This document shows positions 55,841 through 64,000 of a stretch of 64,000 nucleotides of DNA, piece after piece. This stretch comes from Syntrophales bacterium (GTDB lineage: Bacteria; Desulfobacterota; Syntrophia; Syntrophales; UBA8958): contig JAOAFE010000002.1 of NCBI GenBank assembly GCA_026416455.1, forward strand, positions 88,212 through 152,211, given 5' to 3'. Numbering within the stretch: the first letter of the stretch is position 1; the number at the start of each line of letters is the position of its first letter. A program made the translations under genes and the position numbers. The notes beneath the pieces are model-generated. The model was not told the DNA's origin. It searched no databases and saw only the letters and a program-made list of their open reading frames with translations.

Positions 55841-56621
55841 CTCCTTTCCCCACCTTGTCGTTGTTTTCGTCGGGTAGCTTGGGACCGTGGATTATGTAAT
55901 GGAGCAAGGAGCCAGCGATGACGCCACCGGCAGCAATGAGGCTCAAGGGTTTGAGAATATCTTTCCAAATTACGATCGTAGCTGGTACGGACGGTTTTGA
56001 AGGCAAACCGTAAACCCGAGGTTTTTCTTCCAAAACGTAGACGACGTGTGTTCCTCCGACGAATTTGTCGCCATACACGCTCGCCTCACCTCCTAATTCT
56101 TTTGCCCTGGCATGGGCTTTCTTAAGCATTACCTGTTTTTCACCAAAAGTAACGGCTCCCGTTGGACATGCCTTGGCACAAGCTGGAATTAGGTCTGCCT
56201 TGATGCGAGAGTAACACAGGTCACACTTGTAGATTTTATCCGTTGCTTTATCGTACCTTGGTATATCGAAGGGGCAAGCGGAAATGCACTCTTTACAACC
56301 GATGCATTTTTCCGTGTTGACAGCGACGGTACCCACATCAGTATGGTACAGGGCCCCACTGGGACATACTTTTACGCACGCGGCGTCCGTACAGTGCATG
56401 CAACCGTCTTTTCTAAAAATCCACTTTACCCGATCTTTATCCGCTATTTCGCTAAAGCGGATGAGCGTCCAGGTGTTGGCCTGAAGATCCGGGGGGTTTT
56501 GATATGTGCCGTAATTAACGGTCTGTTTGGCAGGGAGTCCATTCCACTGTTTGCATGCCAGCTGACAACCCCGGCATCCCGTACATTTGGATACATCAAT
56601 GAGTTTGATATATTCCGTCAT
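55833..56621 (-). CDS. fdnH: formate dehydrogenase beta subunit (4x[4Fe-4S])
   Basis: 262 aa ferredoxin-like subunit with four cysteine clusters: CTGCRGCQLACKQWN, CMHCTDAACVKVCPSGA, CIGCKECISACPFDIPRY, and CDLCYSRI...ACAKACPTGA. A C-terminal membrane helix (about 222-245) anchors it as in FdnH. Wires the Mo/W site of the alpha subunit to cytochrome b. Sixteen bases after the alpha stop. Confidence 0.96.
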   Translation of the reverse strand: MTEYIKLIDVSKCTGCRGCQLACKQWNGLPAKQTVNYGTYQNPPDLQANTWTLIRFSEIADKDRVKWIFRKDGCMHCTDAACVKVCPSGALYHTDVGTVAVNTEKCIGCKECISACPFDIPRYDKATDKIYKCDLCYSRIKADLIPACAKACPTGAVTFGEKQVMLKKAHARAKELGGEASVYGDKFVGGTHVVYVLEEKPRVYGLPSKPSVPATIVIWKDILKPLSLIAAGGVIAGSLLHYIIHGPKLPDENNDKVGKGGE

Positions 56622-56637
56622 GGTTTATCTCACCCCC

Positions 56638-59600
56638 TTACTTTTTTATGACATTGACCATGAACGCCTTGGACTCGGGTATCATGGTGTTGGGATCGCC
56701 GATAAATGGAGTTAATAGATTCGCCGCGTCGCCTTCTGTGAAGATTTCCGGTTTTTTGTCTCCGGGGTAGTATTTCCGGTTTTTGGACGTAATCCAACCG
56801 AAGTGCCAGGGGATACCTACCTGGTGGATGATCTTACCATCAATATTTAGAGGCTTGAGGCGCGGTGTTACGATGGCAGTAGCTTCCACTTCTCCCCGGG
56901 CGGATTTGACGACGACTTTATCTCCATTAGAGATGCCCTTCTCTCTGGCAAGCTCTATACTAATTTCACAGAACATACCGGGCTGCATTTCGGCCAGCCA
57001 CGGGCACCACCTCGTTAATACGCCTGTCTGCCAGTGTTCGCTCACACGGTAGGTGGAACACACGAAGGGGAACCGTGGATCGCACGCATCAACACTGGCA
57101 AAGGCATCGAGATCGGAGCCGACCCCCGCTTTGTCGAAGCGTTTAATGACCGGATTGTGTTTCTGGGGAGATAGGATGTTCTTGTCCACAGGACATTCCA
57201 AGGGTTCGTAATGTTCTGGGAACGGACCATCCGCCAAACCGGGTCCGAAGAGACTGGCCACACCATCCGGCTTCATGATGAATGGGGGGCGGCCGGAGCC
57301 GGGATCGCCGACTCCATCTGGGACGTCACCAATCCATTTTTCACCATTCCAGATGATGACCGGAGTCTTCTTGTTCCAAGGCTCTCCTTTTAGGTCTACG
57401 GAGGCACCGTTGTAGAGGATGCGACGGTTGACAGGCCAGCACCACGCCCACTCAGAGTAAAGACCGATGCCGGAGGCGTCTTTGTTTATCCGCCTCATAG
57501 CCAGAATGCCTTTTTCTGATACGGAACCGCAGTATATCCAACAACCGGAAGAAGTAGAGCCATCGTCTTGGAGCCACGCGAAGGCAGGCACCAAATCGCC
57601 CTTCTTGAATTCTCTGAACTCTCCCTTCTTAAAGGGATTTTCCACTTTTTTATCTTCCAAGAAGTAGCCGTTTATTTCCGCGGCAACCATTCTCGGGTCG
57701 TAATGGAAGTGGCCAGTTAGAGTCTTCTTGCCGTAAGGCCAAGTTAATTTCGTGATTGCTTCTTTGTGGGGACCACCTTCCTTTTCGTAGAGTTCTTTGA
57801 CCCGGAAGAAAAGCTCACTCATAATATCTCCGTCCGGTTTAGCTTCTCCCGGCGGATCGATAGCCTTATACCGCCACTGTTGCCAGCGGCCACTGTTGGC
57901 TATGCTTCCCTCTTTCTCGATGGAAGAGGCGCAAGGAAGTAAGAATACTTCCGTTTTTATTTTAGTGGGATCCATACCAGGGCCTCGCCAGAAGGAACCT
58001 GTTTCATTGTCGAAGAGATTTACGTTCACGAGCCAATCGAGCTTTGTTAGGGCTTGACGTACCTTGTTTGAATGGGCACCGCTGCAGGCCGGGTTCATAC
58101 CCCAGGCAAAGAAGCCGGTGAATTTACCTTTGTACATTTGATCGAAAATCATGAGCCAGGAGTAATTAGCCCCGTCATCGAGTTTGGGCATGAGCTGGTA
58201 GGCTTCTTCCAGACTTACGTTGGTGCCGTACATGGCCCGCAAGAAGCTAGCCGAATATTTAGGAAAGTTTTTCCACCAGTTTAGACTTTTTTCTTCCTTC
58301 GTTTGCGGTGTTCTCTTTTCGTTAAAGTCCTTTAAGGTTTTCATTGAGGCCGTAGGCGCCCCTAAGTAGCCCGGCCAGATGTGAAAGAGGAGGCCATGGT
58401 CGGTTGAGCCCTGAACGTTAGATTCTCCTCTCATGGCCGCAATGCCACCTCCGGCAATTCCAATATTGCCTAAAAGCAGCTGAATGATAGCCATGGCCCT
58501 TACCGTCTGGGTGCCAGTTGTGTGCTGCGTCCAGCCCATAGCGTAGAGCTCGACTCCCGCCTTATCTGGACGACCCGTGGAGGCATAAAGCTTATAGATT
58601 TCTTCCAGTTTATCCTTGGGAGTGCCGGTAATCCGGGAGACGATGTCTAAGGTGTAACGGCCGTACTGCTTTTTCAGCAACTGGAACACGCAGTTGGGGT
58701 CCTGCAAGGTTGGATCTTTCTTAATGACCCCTTTCGCATCCGTTTGGTAGGACCACGTCTCTTTGTTGTACTTATTTCCTTACGTATTCTTCAAAGTAGA
58801 GATTGTTATCGAGGATGTATTTTATCATCCCACCCAAAAAGGCGATGTCCGTACCGGGACGGATAGGGGCATAGATATGAGCTCTCGCTGCCGATTGCGT
58901 AAAGCGGGGATCGACACAGATGATTTTAGCTCCCTTTTTGTCCACCGCTTCTTGAATCCATTTGAAGGCCACGGGATGGTTGGAGGCAGGGTTACTGCCC
59001 ATGATAAGAAACACGTCACTGTTCTTAAAATCAATCCAGTGATTGGTCATTGCGCCGCGTCCGAACGACTCTGCCAGAGCCGGTACAGTCGGGCTGTGTC
59101 AGATCCGGGCCTGGTGTTCTATGTATACCAGGCCCAATCCTCTCAAGAATTTTTGATAGGTAAAACATTCCTCCAAGTCGAGAGCAGCACTGCCCACGGA
59201 GGCGATGCCTTCTGTTCGATTGACGATTTCACCCTTTTCGTTGGTCGCGCGGAAGCTGGCATCCCGGCTTTTCTTTATGAGGTGCGCGATTTTGTCGAGA
59301 GCCCAATCCCAATCCACTTCTTTCCACTCCGTTGCGTATGGAGCTCGGTACAGGGGTTTGGTCAATCGGTTTTCGTTTACGGCTATTTGGTAAATGGATC
59401 CGCCCTTGCTACAGAGGGCACCACGATTGATGGGACTGTCGGGATCACCTTCCGTGTTTACCACCTTACCACGTCGAGTGGATACAATGATGCTGCATCC
59501 CACCGAGCAGTATGGACAGATCGTCGTCGTTTCCTTAGCATATTGGATCTTTAAGGGCTGGGCGTAAGCGGAGATAGGCTTCAAGCTCAAACCGATACCG

Positions 59601-59656
59601 CTACCCGCCAAGGCTGCCCCCGAGATCTTCAGGAAACCTCGCCTCGTGACATCCAT
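56638..59656 (-). CDS. fdnG: formate dehydrogenase alpha subunit: selenocysteine gene, broken by a frameshift
   Basis: Mo- or W-bis-MGD formate dehydrogenase. Tat signal RRGFLKISGAA at 5-15 (ATG at 59656, GGAG 11 bases upstream), first [4Fe-4S] CPYCSVGC...CSKG. In-frame TGA at 59099-59101 (codon 186) stands in RI-U-HSPTV, the selenocysteine site of FdnG, and the frame goes on through GRGAMTNHW. Near 58775 it ends at EEYVRK-stop; homology resumes in another frame (YNKETWSYQTD) and runs to 56638. About 30 residues normally between are missing. If real, no full protein is made; an assembly error is possible. Confidence 0.9.
58770..58785 (-). other. frameshift/deletion junction in fdnG
   Basis: Minus strand reads GAA-GAA-TAC-GTA-AGG-AAA-TAA in the upstream frame, while the downstream part needs AAG-TAC-AAC-AAA, shifted by one. 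FdnG proteins have about 30 residues here (the stretch ending in xTGYDxxKRKYDK) that are absent. A loss of about 80-95 bases, not a multiple of three, explains both. Confidence 0.75.
59067..59101 (-). promoter_or_regulatory. selenocysteine TGA with SECIS-like hairpin
   Basis: TGA at 59101-59099, then eight bases, then GACTGTACC - GGCTCT - GGCAGAGTC: two 9-base arms with seven pairs and two mismatches closing a loop that resembles the GGUCU loop of bacterial SECIS elements. Position matches bacterial selenocysteine insertion signals within coding sequence. Confidence 0.8.
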
Positions 59657-59740
59657 CGGCCAATGCTCCTTTCCTAAGATTTTATGGTTAGCAAATCTCA
59701 CAGGTGGGTTTTTCTGGCCACCGCGGAGATGTCGCCTTCA

Positions 59741-59767
59741 CCTATAACAACGTAAAAAAACTGTCAA
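59741..59767 (-). promoter_or_regulatory. candidate promoter of the formate dehydrogenase operon
   Basis: Minus strand TTGACA (59767-59762), 15-base spacer containing T7, TATAGG (59746-59741), about 85 bases before the fdnG start. The spacer is short, so this is tentative. Confidence 0.45.
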
Positions 59768-59880
59768 TCTCAATTTTCCCTCACGGTAAAATCATGACCG
59801 TCATCCAACTCATTTACAGGTTTCTATGACAGGGCAACTGTGGTATGCAAATGGGCGAGGTCAAAAGGGAGGAAGATAAG

Positions 59881-60633
59881 ATGAAAGAGTTAGAAGGTAA
59901 AGTGGCATTGGTGACGGGAGGAGGTTCTGGCATCGGCCGGGCGACGGCCGTCCTCTTGGCTCGGCGGGGTGCCCGGGTGGTGGTAAGTGACTACAACTGG
60001 GAGGCAGCCCGACAGACGTGTGGCATCATTGACGCGGAAGGGGGAGAAGCTCTACCCGTCCAGACGGATGTGAGAATCGCCCGTGAGGTAGAGGAAATGG
60101 TTAAGGAGACGGTAGATAAGTTCGGTCGACTCGATTGTGCTTTTAACAACGCAGGAGCAAGCCATCCGTGGGCGAGGCTCGCCCGTATTTCCGAGGAAGA
60201 TTTTGATCGAACAATGGACACGAACGTAAAAGGTGTTTTCCTGTCCATGAAGTATGAAATCCCGATTATGCAGCGCCAGGGAGGAGGGGTCATTATCAAT
60301 TGTGCCTCCTCTGCCGCCAACCGAGCCTCGGATCGACTTTCCGTCTACAGTGCGAGTAAATTCGCCGTCCTCGGTCTAACTAATGCAGCGGCGATAGAAT
60401 ACGGTAAGGATAACATCAGGATTGTAGCCATCTCTCCCGGTTGGATAGAGACACCACCGGTTCAAGAGTTGATGAACAAGGAGAAGACGGGAGAGATTCT
60501 CCAAAAGATGATTCCACTTGGGCGGTTGGGAAAGCCGGAAGAGGTGGCGGAATTAGTTTGTTGGCTTGCTTCGGATCGAGCCTCCTATATCTCCGGTGGG
60601 AATATCATGATTACAGCCGGTATGAACCTGTAA
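59881..60633 (+). CDS. short-chain dehydrogenase/reductase
   Basis: 250 aa classical SDR. TGGGSGIG at 12-19 (cofactor), NNAG at 89-92, catalytic Ser143, Tyr156 and Lys160 (YSASK), PGWIETP. The Asp37 after the second strand (VVVSDYN) favours NAD over NADP. The start at 59881 has GGGAGGAAG upstream; an ATG at 59845 is an alternative. Substrate unknown; TAATG junction with the MFS gene and thioesterase downstream suggests a three-gene unit. Confidence 0.92.
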   Translation: MKELEGKVALVTGGGSGIGRATAVLLARRGARVVVSDYNWEAARQTCGIIDAEGGEALPVQTDVRIAREVEEMVKETVDKFGRLDCAFNNAGASHPWARLARISEEDFDRTMDTNVKGVFLSMKYEIPIMQRQGGGVIINCASSAANRASDRLSVYSASKFAVLGLTNAAAIEYGKDNIRIVAISPGWIETPPVQELMNKEKTGEILQKMIPLGRLGKPEEVAELVCWLASDRASYISGGNIMITAGMNL

Positions 60634-61898
60634 TGGGAGAGAAAAGAATATTTTACGGCTGGATTATCGTCGCCGTCTCTTTTTTAAATCTAGCAGTAGT
60701 CTTCGGTATTTGGTACTCCTTCTCCGTTTTTCTCGTTGCCGTAGCCAAAGATTTCGGTTGGCAGAGGGCGGAGACATCGGGGGTGTTTTCAGTTTTCATG
60801 GTCGTCCAGTCCCTCGCGGCGGTAATCGTTGGGGCATTCATTGATCGGCTCGGACCCAGGATCGTTTTCCCGGCCGCCACAGTTTTGGTTGCCGGAGGGC
60901 TCTTACTTACGAGTACCATCAATAGTCTCCTTGAATATTATCTGTGGTACGGTTTTTTAACCCCGATTGGTATCTGCGCCATTGGCTATATTGCCCATAG
61001 TATTGTCTTGCCCCGGTGGTTCGAGAAAAAGAGAGGATTAGCCATCGGGATTGCTATGGCCGGCGTGGGAGTGGGGATGCAGCTCTTAGTTCCCCTCGCG
61101 CAGCACATGATCAACCTCTGGGGATGGAGGGAGGCCTATCGCGTTCTGGCGTGTTTTACCTTTTTGGCCCTGTTTTTTCCGAATGCCTTTCTTCAGAGGA
61201 GAAATCCCGAAGCGATGGGATTGACACCGGACGGAGGTACCCCTGCGTCAGAGATAACAGCTACTTCCCCAGTCCGACGCCACGTTACACAGCCGGTGGC
61301 AGGTACGATGGGGGAAGCGATACGTACTCTTTCTTTTTGGTTTCTTGTAGCGAGCTCTTTTTTCACCTCTTGGGCTATTCAGAGCACCCTCATTCACCAG
61401 GTAGCAGCTGTTGTGGAGAAGGGTTTTTCTGCAGCCCGAGGGGCTTTTTTCTTTGGTCTTGCTGGCATTATCGGCTCTATCGGGAAGATAGGTTTTGGCT
61501 ATCTTTCCGACCGCTTAGGTAGGGAACCGGCGTTCGCCTTGGGAATGGCATCGGCCATTTTGGGCGTTTTGAGTTTGGTCTTACTTTGCCCTCAGGCACC
61601 CATCTTCCTCTACCTTTATGCGATTTTATTCGGCCTCGGCTACGGCTCTATCGCCCCGATCTTTCCCGCCCGCTCGGCTGACTTTTTCTTAGGGCCCGAT
61701 TTCGGTAAGATTGTGGGCATCTTTTCCCTCATGGGTGGTATGGGAGGAGCATTGGGTGTTTGGTTGAGTGGAAAGATATTCGACCTCACAGGTGGTTATA
61801 ATGTTTCTCTTTTCGTTTCGATTGGTTGTATGATGGCAAACGTGGCCTTCTTTTCTCTCGCCGGCAAGAAGGCCAGAAGATTGCATTCCAGAGGGTGA
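60633..61898 (+). CDS. MFS transporter (oxalate/formate or monocarboxylate-type)
   Basis: 421 aa, 12 hydrophobic helices. The opening YGWIIVAVSFLNLAVVFGIWYSFSVF, GxFIDRLGPR loop, RWFEKKRGLAIGIAMAGVGVG and GYLSDRLGR second-half motif are those of the OFA/monocarboxylate MFS group. The ATG at 60633 overlaps the SDR stop; a longer frame from 60441 lies inside the SDR gene. It probably moves an organic acid handled by the neighbouring enzymes. Confidence 0.9.
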   Translation: MGEKRIFYGWIIVAVSFLNLAVVFGIWYSFSVFLVAVAKDFGWQRAETSGVFSVFMVVQSLAAVIVGAFIDRLGPRIVFPAATVLVAGGLLLTSTINSLLEYYLWYGFLTPIGICAIGYIAHSIVLPRWFEKKRGLAIGIAMAGVGVGMQLLVPLAQHMINLWGWREAYRVLACFTFLALFFPNAFLQRRNPEAMGLTPDGGTPASEITATSPVRRHVTQPVAGTMGEAIRTLSFWFLVASSFFTSWAIQSTLIHQVAAVVEKGFSAARGAFFFGLAGIIGSIGKIGFGYLSDRLGREPAFALGMASAILGVLSLVLLCPQAPIFLYLYAILFGLGYGSIAPIFPARSADFFLGPDFGKIVGIFSLMGGMGGALGVWLSGKIFDLTGGYNVSLFVSIGCMMANVAFFSLAGKKARRLHSRG

Positions 61899-61902
61899 TA
61901 TT

Positions 61903-62325
61903 ATGATGAAAGATTATCCATCTTACCTTTTGCGGCTTTTGCAGGGGGAGAAAGTTAATCCCTTTCTCGATTTTCTTCAGGTGGAAATAAGGGAACTAGG
62001 CGAAGGAAAAGCGGTTTTCTCCATGCCGATTCGTCGGGCCTATCTTCAAGGGGCCGGATATGTTCAGGGTGGAATCATGGTGGCCTTGGCGGATGAGACG
62101 ATTGCCCATGCCGTCATGACGCGCCTTACGGTGGGTGAGGGTCTTATGACGTTAGAGTTGAAAAGCGATTTTTTGGCGCCGGTAAAAGAAGGTAATCTCA
62201 TCGCTCACGCACAGGTGTTTAAAAAGGGACGAACGATTGCGATCGGTGATTGTCTCGTAAAAGATGAAGACGAACGCAACCTTCTGCGGGTTACGGCCAC
62301 ATTTATGATCTTTCGAGCAGAATAA
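61903..62325 (+). CDS. PaaI-type hotdog thioesterase
   Basis: 140 aa. Hotdog fold with GAGYVQGGIMVALADETIAHAVMTRL (family HGGxxxxLaDxa, here Gln for His) and a following LELKSDFLAPVKEG strand. Hydrolyses acyl-CoA thioesters. The usual HGG histidine is replaced, so the catalytic layout may differ. Starts four bases after the MFS stop. Confidence 0.87.
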   Translation: MMKDYPSYLLRLLQGEKVNPFLDFLQVEIRELGEGKAVFSMPIRRAYLQGAGYVQGGIMVALADETIAHAVMTRLTVGEGLMTLELKSDFLAPVKEGNLIAHAQVFKKGRTIAIGDCLVKDEDERNLLRVTATFMIFRAE

Positions 62326-62355
62326 AAAACGCCCCGTCCCTTTGGGAGCGGGGCG
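62324..62355 (-). terminator. terminator of atpZ
   Basis: On the minus strand CGCCCCG...CGGGGCG stem (62330-62355) followed by TTTTTTATT. Works for the minus-strand gene; on the plus strand no T-run follows. Confidence 0.85.
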
Positions 62356-62372
62356 AGGGAGAGAAGATATAT

Positions 62373-62615
62373 CTAAACCTCTTTCCTCTTTTGCCATGCC
62401 TCTTGGTAGAGACGCCCTACCGTAGTGACAATGGCGAGGAAGAAGAGTCCTAACATAAACGAAGGCGCCGTCCCAAACTGCTCATCCAGAAGATAACCAA
62501 TGTACAGAAACCCCACAGAAGCACAGGCAATTACCATCCCCCAGGCACTCAACATCAGGATATGCCCCCATCGAAAAATGCCTCCCATCTCCTGTCGTCG
62601 CATCCTCGTCGCCAT
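62373..62615 (-). CDS. atpZ: AtpZ/AtpI-like F1F0-ATPase-associated membrane protein
   Basis: 80 aa with two membrane helices (about 16-38 and 50-68) and the AtpZ pattern GYLLDEQFGTAPSFMLGLFFLAIVTTVGRLY. AtpZ usually precedes atpI-atpB and aids magnesium supply or assembly of ATP synthase. Here it stands alone with its own terminator and AAGGAGG ribosome site; no ATP synthase genes are nearby. Confidence 0.8.
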   Translation of the reverse strand: MATRMRRQEMGGIFRWGHILMLSAWGMVIACASVGFLYIGYLLDEQFGTAPSFMLGLFFLAIVTTVGRLYQEAWQKRKEV

Positions 62616-62752
62616 AACAACACCTCCTTAAAAATCATCACCGTCCGTTAACCATATTTAATGCTTAAAACATGCCAACGAGGAGATTGGTGGTAACCCA
62701 TTGAAAATAGGCAACATAACAATGAACGTTGGACATTTTGTCTATACGATTC

Positions 62753-62814
62753 GTTCAACCCATTGAACAAAACGAGCAAAATGACTTGACAGTGTTGGGA
62801 ATCGTCAGTAATTT
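62753..62814 (+). promoter_or_regulatory. promoter and palindrome before the hydrogenase-maturation genes
   Basis: TTGACA (62786-62791), 17-base spacer, TAATTT (62809-62814). Just upstream is a perfect palindrome GTTCAA-CCCA-TTGAAC (62753-62768), part of an 11-base direct repeat AACCCATTGAA also present at 62695-62705. Candidate operator for a regulator of [FeFe]-hydrogenase genes. The 263-base gap holds no gene. Confidence 0.5.
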
Positions 62815-62877
62815 TAAAATCACAAAAGGTGTTTTCCTGAGATCAAGGGAGAAACCTGAGATTGAGGGTGTAGGTAG

Positions 62878-63135
62878 ATGGAAAAGAAGGTTGGAATTGT
62901 CGGTATCGTAATCCGGGAGAGACAAAAGAATGCCTCCCGCGTCAATGCTATTCTCTCCGCCCATTCCGATATCATTATCGGGCGCATGGGCCTTCCGCAG
63001 AGGCACGAGGATATTGGGCTCATTTCTCTCTTTGTCGAAGGAAACACGGATAGAATAGGATCTCTAACGGGCAAACTGGGTACCATTGAGGGGGTCACGG
63101 TGAAGAGCCTCCTCATATCTCTGTCCGTCGAGTGA
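62878..63135 (+). CDS. TM1266-type iron-only hydrogenase system regulator
   Basis: 85 aa. KKVGIVGIVIRER...VNAILSAHSDIIIGRMGLPQRHEDIGLISLFVEG is the TM1266 family, small ACT/NikR-like proteins found with [FeFe]-hydrogenase maturation genes and presumed to regulate them. No DNA-binding domain is visible in so short a chain. 23 bases before hydG. Confidence 0.88.
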   Translation: MEKKVGIVGIVIRERQKNASRVNAILSAHSDIIIGRMGLPQRHEDIGLISLFVEGNTDRIGSLTGKLGTIEGVTVKSLLISLSVE

Positions 63136-63158
63136 GAACGGAGAGAAAGGAGAGGAGA

Positions 63159-64000
63159 ATGCTTACGGCGCTCACGAAGAGAGAGGAAGATTGGATGGCC
63201 GGGGTAATAAAGGAAGACGAATTCGCCAGGTACATGAGCGGTGGTCGAGATTTCATCGACGATGACCTTATTTGGCAAAAGCTCGCTTTAAATGCCAGAC
63301 CAGAAAAGAGGAAGGTCAGAGAAATTATTGAGAAATCTCTCAGTATTACCACTTTAGAGCCCGATGAGACGGCGACTTTGCTTAATGTGGAAGACCCGGA
63401 ACTTTGGCAGGAGATTTTCTACGCCGCGGCGGAGGTGAAGAAGAAGGTTTACGATAACCGCATTGTAACTTTTGCCCCTCTGTACGGTGGGGACTTGTGT
63501 GTAAACAATTGCCTCTACTGTGGGTTTCGGCGGGAAAACAAGGTCATAAAGAGAAGGGTTCTCACCCTGGAGGAGCTAAAAAGAGAGGCCGAGGTATTGG
63601 CCGGTCAGATTGGACATAAGCGGATTATTCTAGTCTATGGAGAACATCCGGCGACGGACGCCCATTTCATAGCCGATGCCATTAGGGCAATCTATGATGT
63701 CAAGGTGAAGACGAAAAATGGCTACGGACAGATAAGGCGGGTGAATGTCAATGTGGCTCCTCTGAATATAGGGGATCTTAAGCTCTTGCGGGATGTGGGA
63801 ATAGGCACTTATCAGGTCTTTCAGGAAACTTATCACCATGACACATATCGGTATGTTCATCCCGAAGGTACGTTGAAATCTCATTATCAGTGGAGATTAT
63901 ACTGCCACCATCGAGCCCTGGAGGCCGGGATAGATGATGTTGCCTTGGGTGTTCTCTTTGGGTTGTACGATTGGCGTTTCGAGGTTATGGGCCTTTTGTA
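63159..64000 (+). CDS. hydG: [FeFe]-hydrogenase maturase HydG (3' end beyond window)
   Basis: First 280 residues of a radical-SAM tyrosine lyase that makes the CO and CN ligands of the hydrogenase H-cluster. Seen: FIDDDLIWQKL, LYGGDLCVNNCLYCGFR with Cys114-x3-Cys118-x2-Cys121, ILVYGEHP, VNVNVAPL and TYQVFQETYHHDTYRYVHP. AGGAG lies just before the ATG. Its relative ThiH is excluded by these motifs and by the TM1266 neighbour. HydE, HydF and hydrogenase genes should lie to the right. Confidence 0.93.
   Translation, partial: MLTALTKREEDWMAGVIKEDEFARYMSGGRDFIDDDLIWQKLALNARPEKRKVREIIEKSLSITTLEPDETATLLNVEDPELWQEIFYAAAEVKKKVYDNRIVTFAPLYGGDLCVNNCLYCGFRRENKVIKRRVLTLEELKREAEVLAGQIGHKRIILVYGEHPATDAHFIADAIRAIYDVKVKTKNGYGQIRRVNVNVAPLNIGDLKLLRDVGIGTYQVFQETYHHDTYRYVHPEGTLKSHYQWRLYCHHRALEAGIDDVALGVLFGLYDWRFEVMGLL

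Noticed and set aside
59099-59101. TGA in fdnG as a nonsense mutation
   Set aside because: The residue context and the following hairpin are those of a selenocysteine codon, and homology continues in frame.
58763-59554. 263-codon open frame antisense to fdnG
   Set aside because: Overlaps the conserved selenocysteine region of fdnG, no ribosome site and no family motif.
60441-60632. Extended N terminus of the MFS transporter
   Set aside because: Those 64 codons lie inside the SDR gene; the typical MFS start YGWIIVA follows the ATG at 60633.

Overview
The window reads as chromosome of a strictly anaerobic, probably syntrophic or sulfate-reducer-like Gram-negative bacterium of the Desulfobacterota (former Deltaproteobacteria). 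This is inferred from gene content: a selenocysteine, Tat-exported, membrane-bound formate dehydrogenase; an [FeFe]-hydrogenase maturase (HydG) with a TM1266-type regulator; a rubrerythrin/rubredoxin/flavodiiron oxygen-defence operon; acyl-CoA dehydrogenase and CoA-transferase genes; and an Mla-type outer-membrane lipid transport operon. Genes are densely packed with many 4-base ATGA/GTGA overlaps. I see no rRNA, tRNA, CRISPR, insertion sequence or prophage.

Layout. 1-5.95 kb: acyl-CoA dehydrogenase (cut by the window edge), a divergent arginase-family protein, a DUF116 protein, YjbQ, a drug-type ABC transporter pair and a BASS-type transporter. 6.05-20.37 kb: an aromatic amino acid supercluster on the minus strand, aroF-aroB-pheA-aroD-aroE-aroA-aroK-(patatin)-aroC-tyrA followed by trpE-G-D-C-F; trpB and trpA are not here. 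Both halves begin with a promoter, a short leader peptide and paired alternative hairpins. The trp leader peptide carries W-W-W-T-W; the aro leader peptide carries Y-W-F-G-Y-F-Y-F. Both look like ribosome-stalling attenuators, the second sensing all three aromatic amino acids. 20.4-23.8 kb: a THEP1-type NTPase, a fused CoA-transferase and ribD.

23.9-33.8 kb, plus strand: nucleotidyltransferase, prepilin peptidase, argS, a SPOR protein, then the ffh-rpsP-khpA-rimM-trmD-SPOUT methyltransferase-rplS-rnhB-yraN-DUF1385 translation and RNA block. 33.8-43.0 kb, minus strand: mtgA, flavodiiron protein, rubredoxin, rubrerythrin, holin-like protein, mutS, mlaE-F-D and a PqiC-like lipoprotein. 43.1-53.9 kb, plus strand: nucleobase permease, LysM-NlpC/P60 hydrolase, aconitase, isocitrate dehydrogenase, sirtuin, cyclase, rlmN, uvrB and an isochorismatase-like hydrolase. 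53.9-59.7 kb, minus strand: two exported thioredoxin-fold proteins and the formate dehydrogenase gamma, beta and alpha genes. The alpha gene has an in-frame selenocysteine TGA with a SECIS-like hairpin and, farther on, a frameshift where about 30 residues are missing. 59.9-64 kb: SDR, MFS carrier, thioesterase, AtpZ, the TM1266-type regulator and the start of hydG.

The most notable signals are the two aromatic attenuators, the broken selenoprotein gene, and an aconitase start codon placed just after a terminator whose T-tract contains TATAAT.
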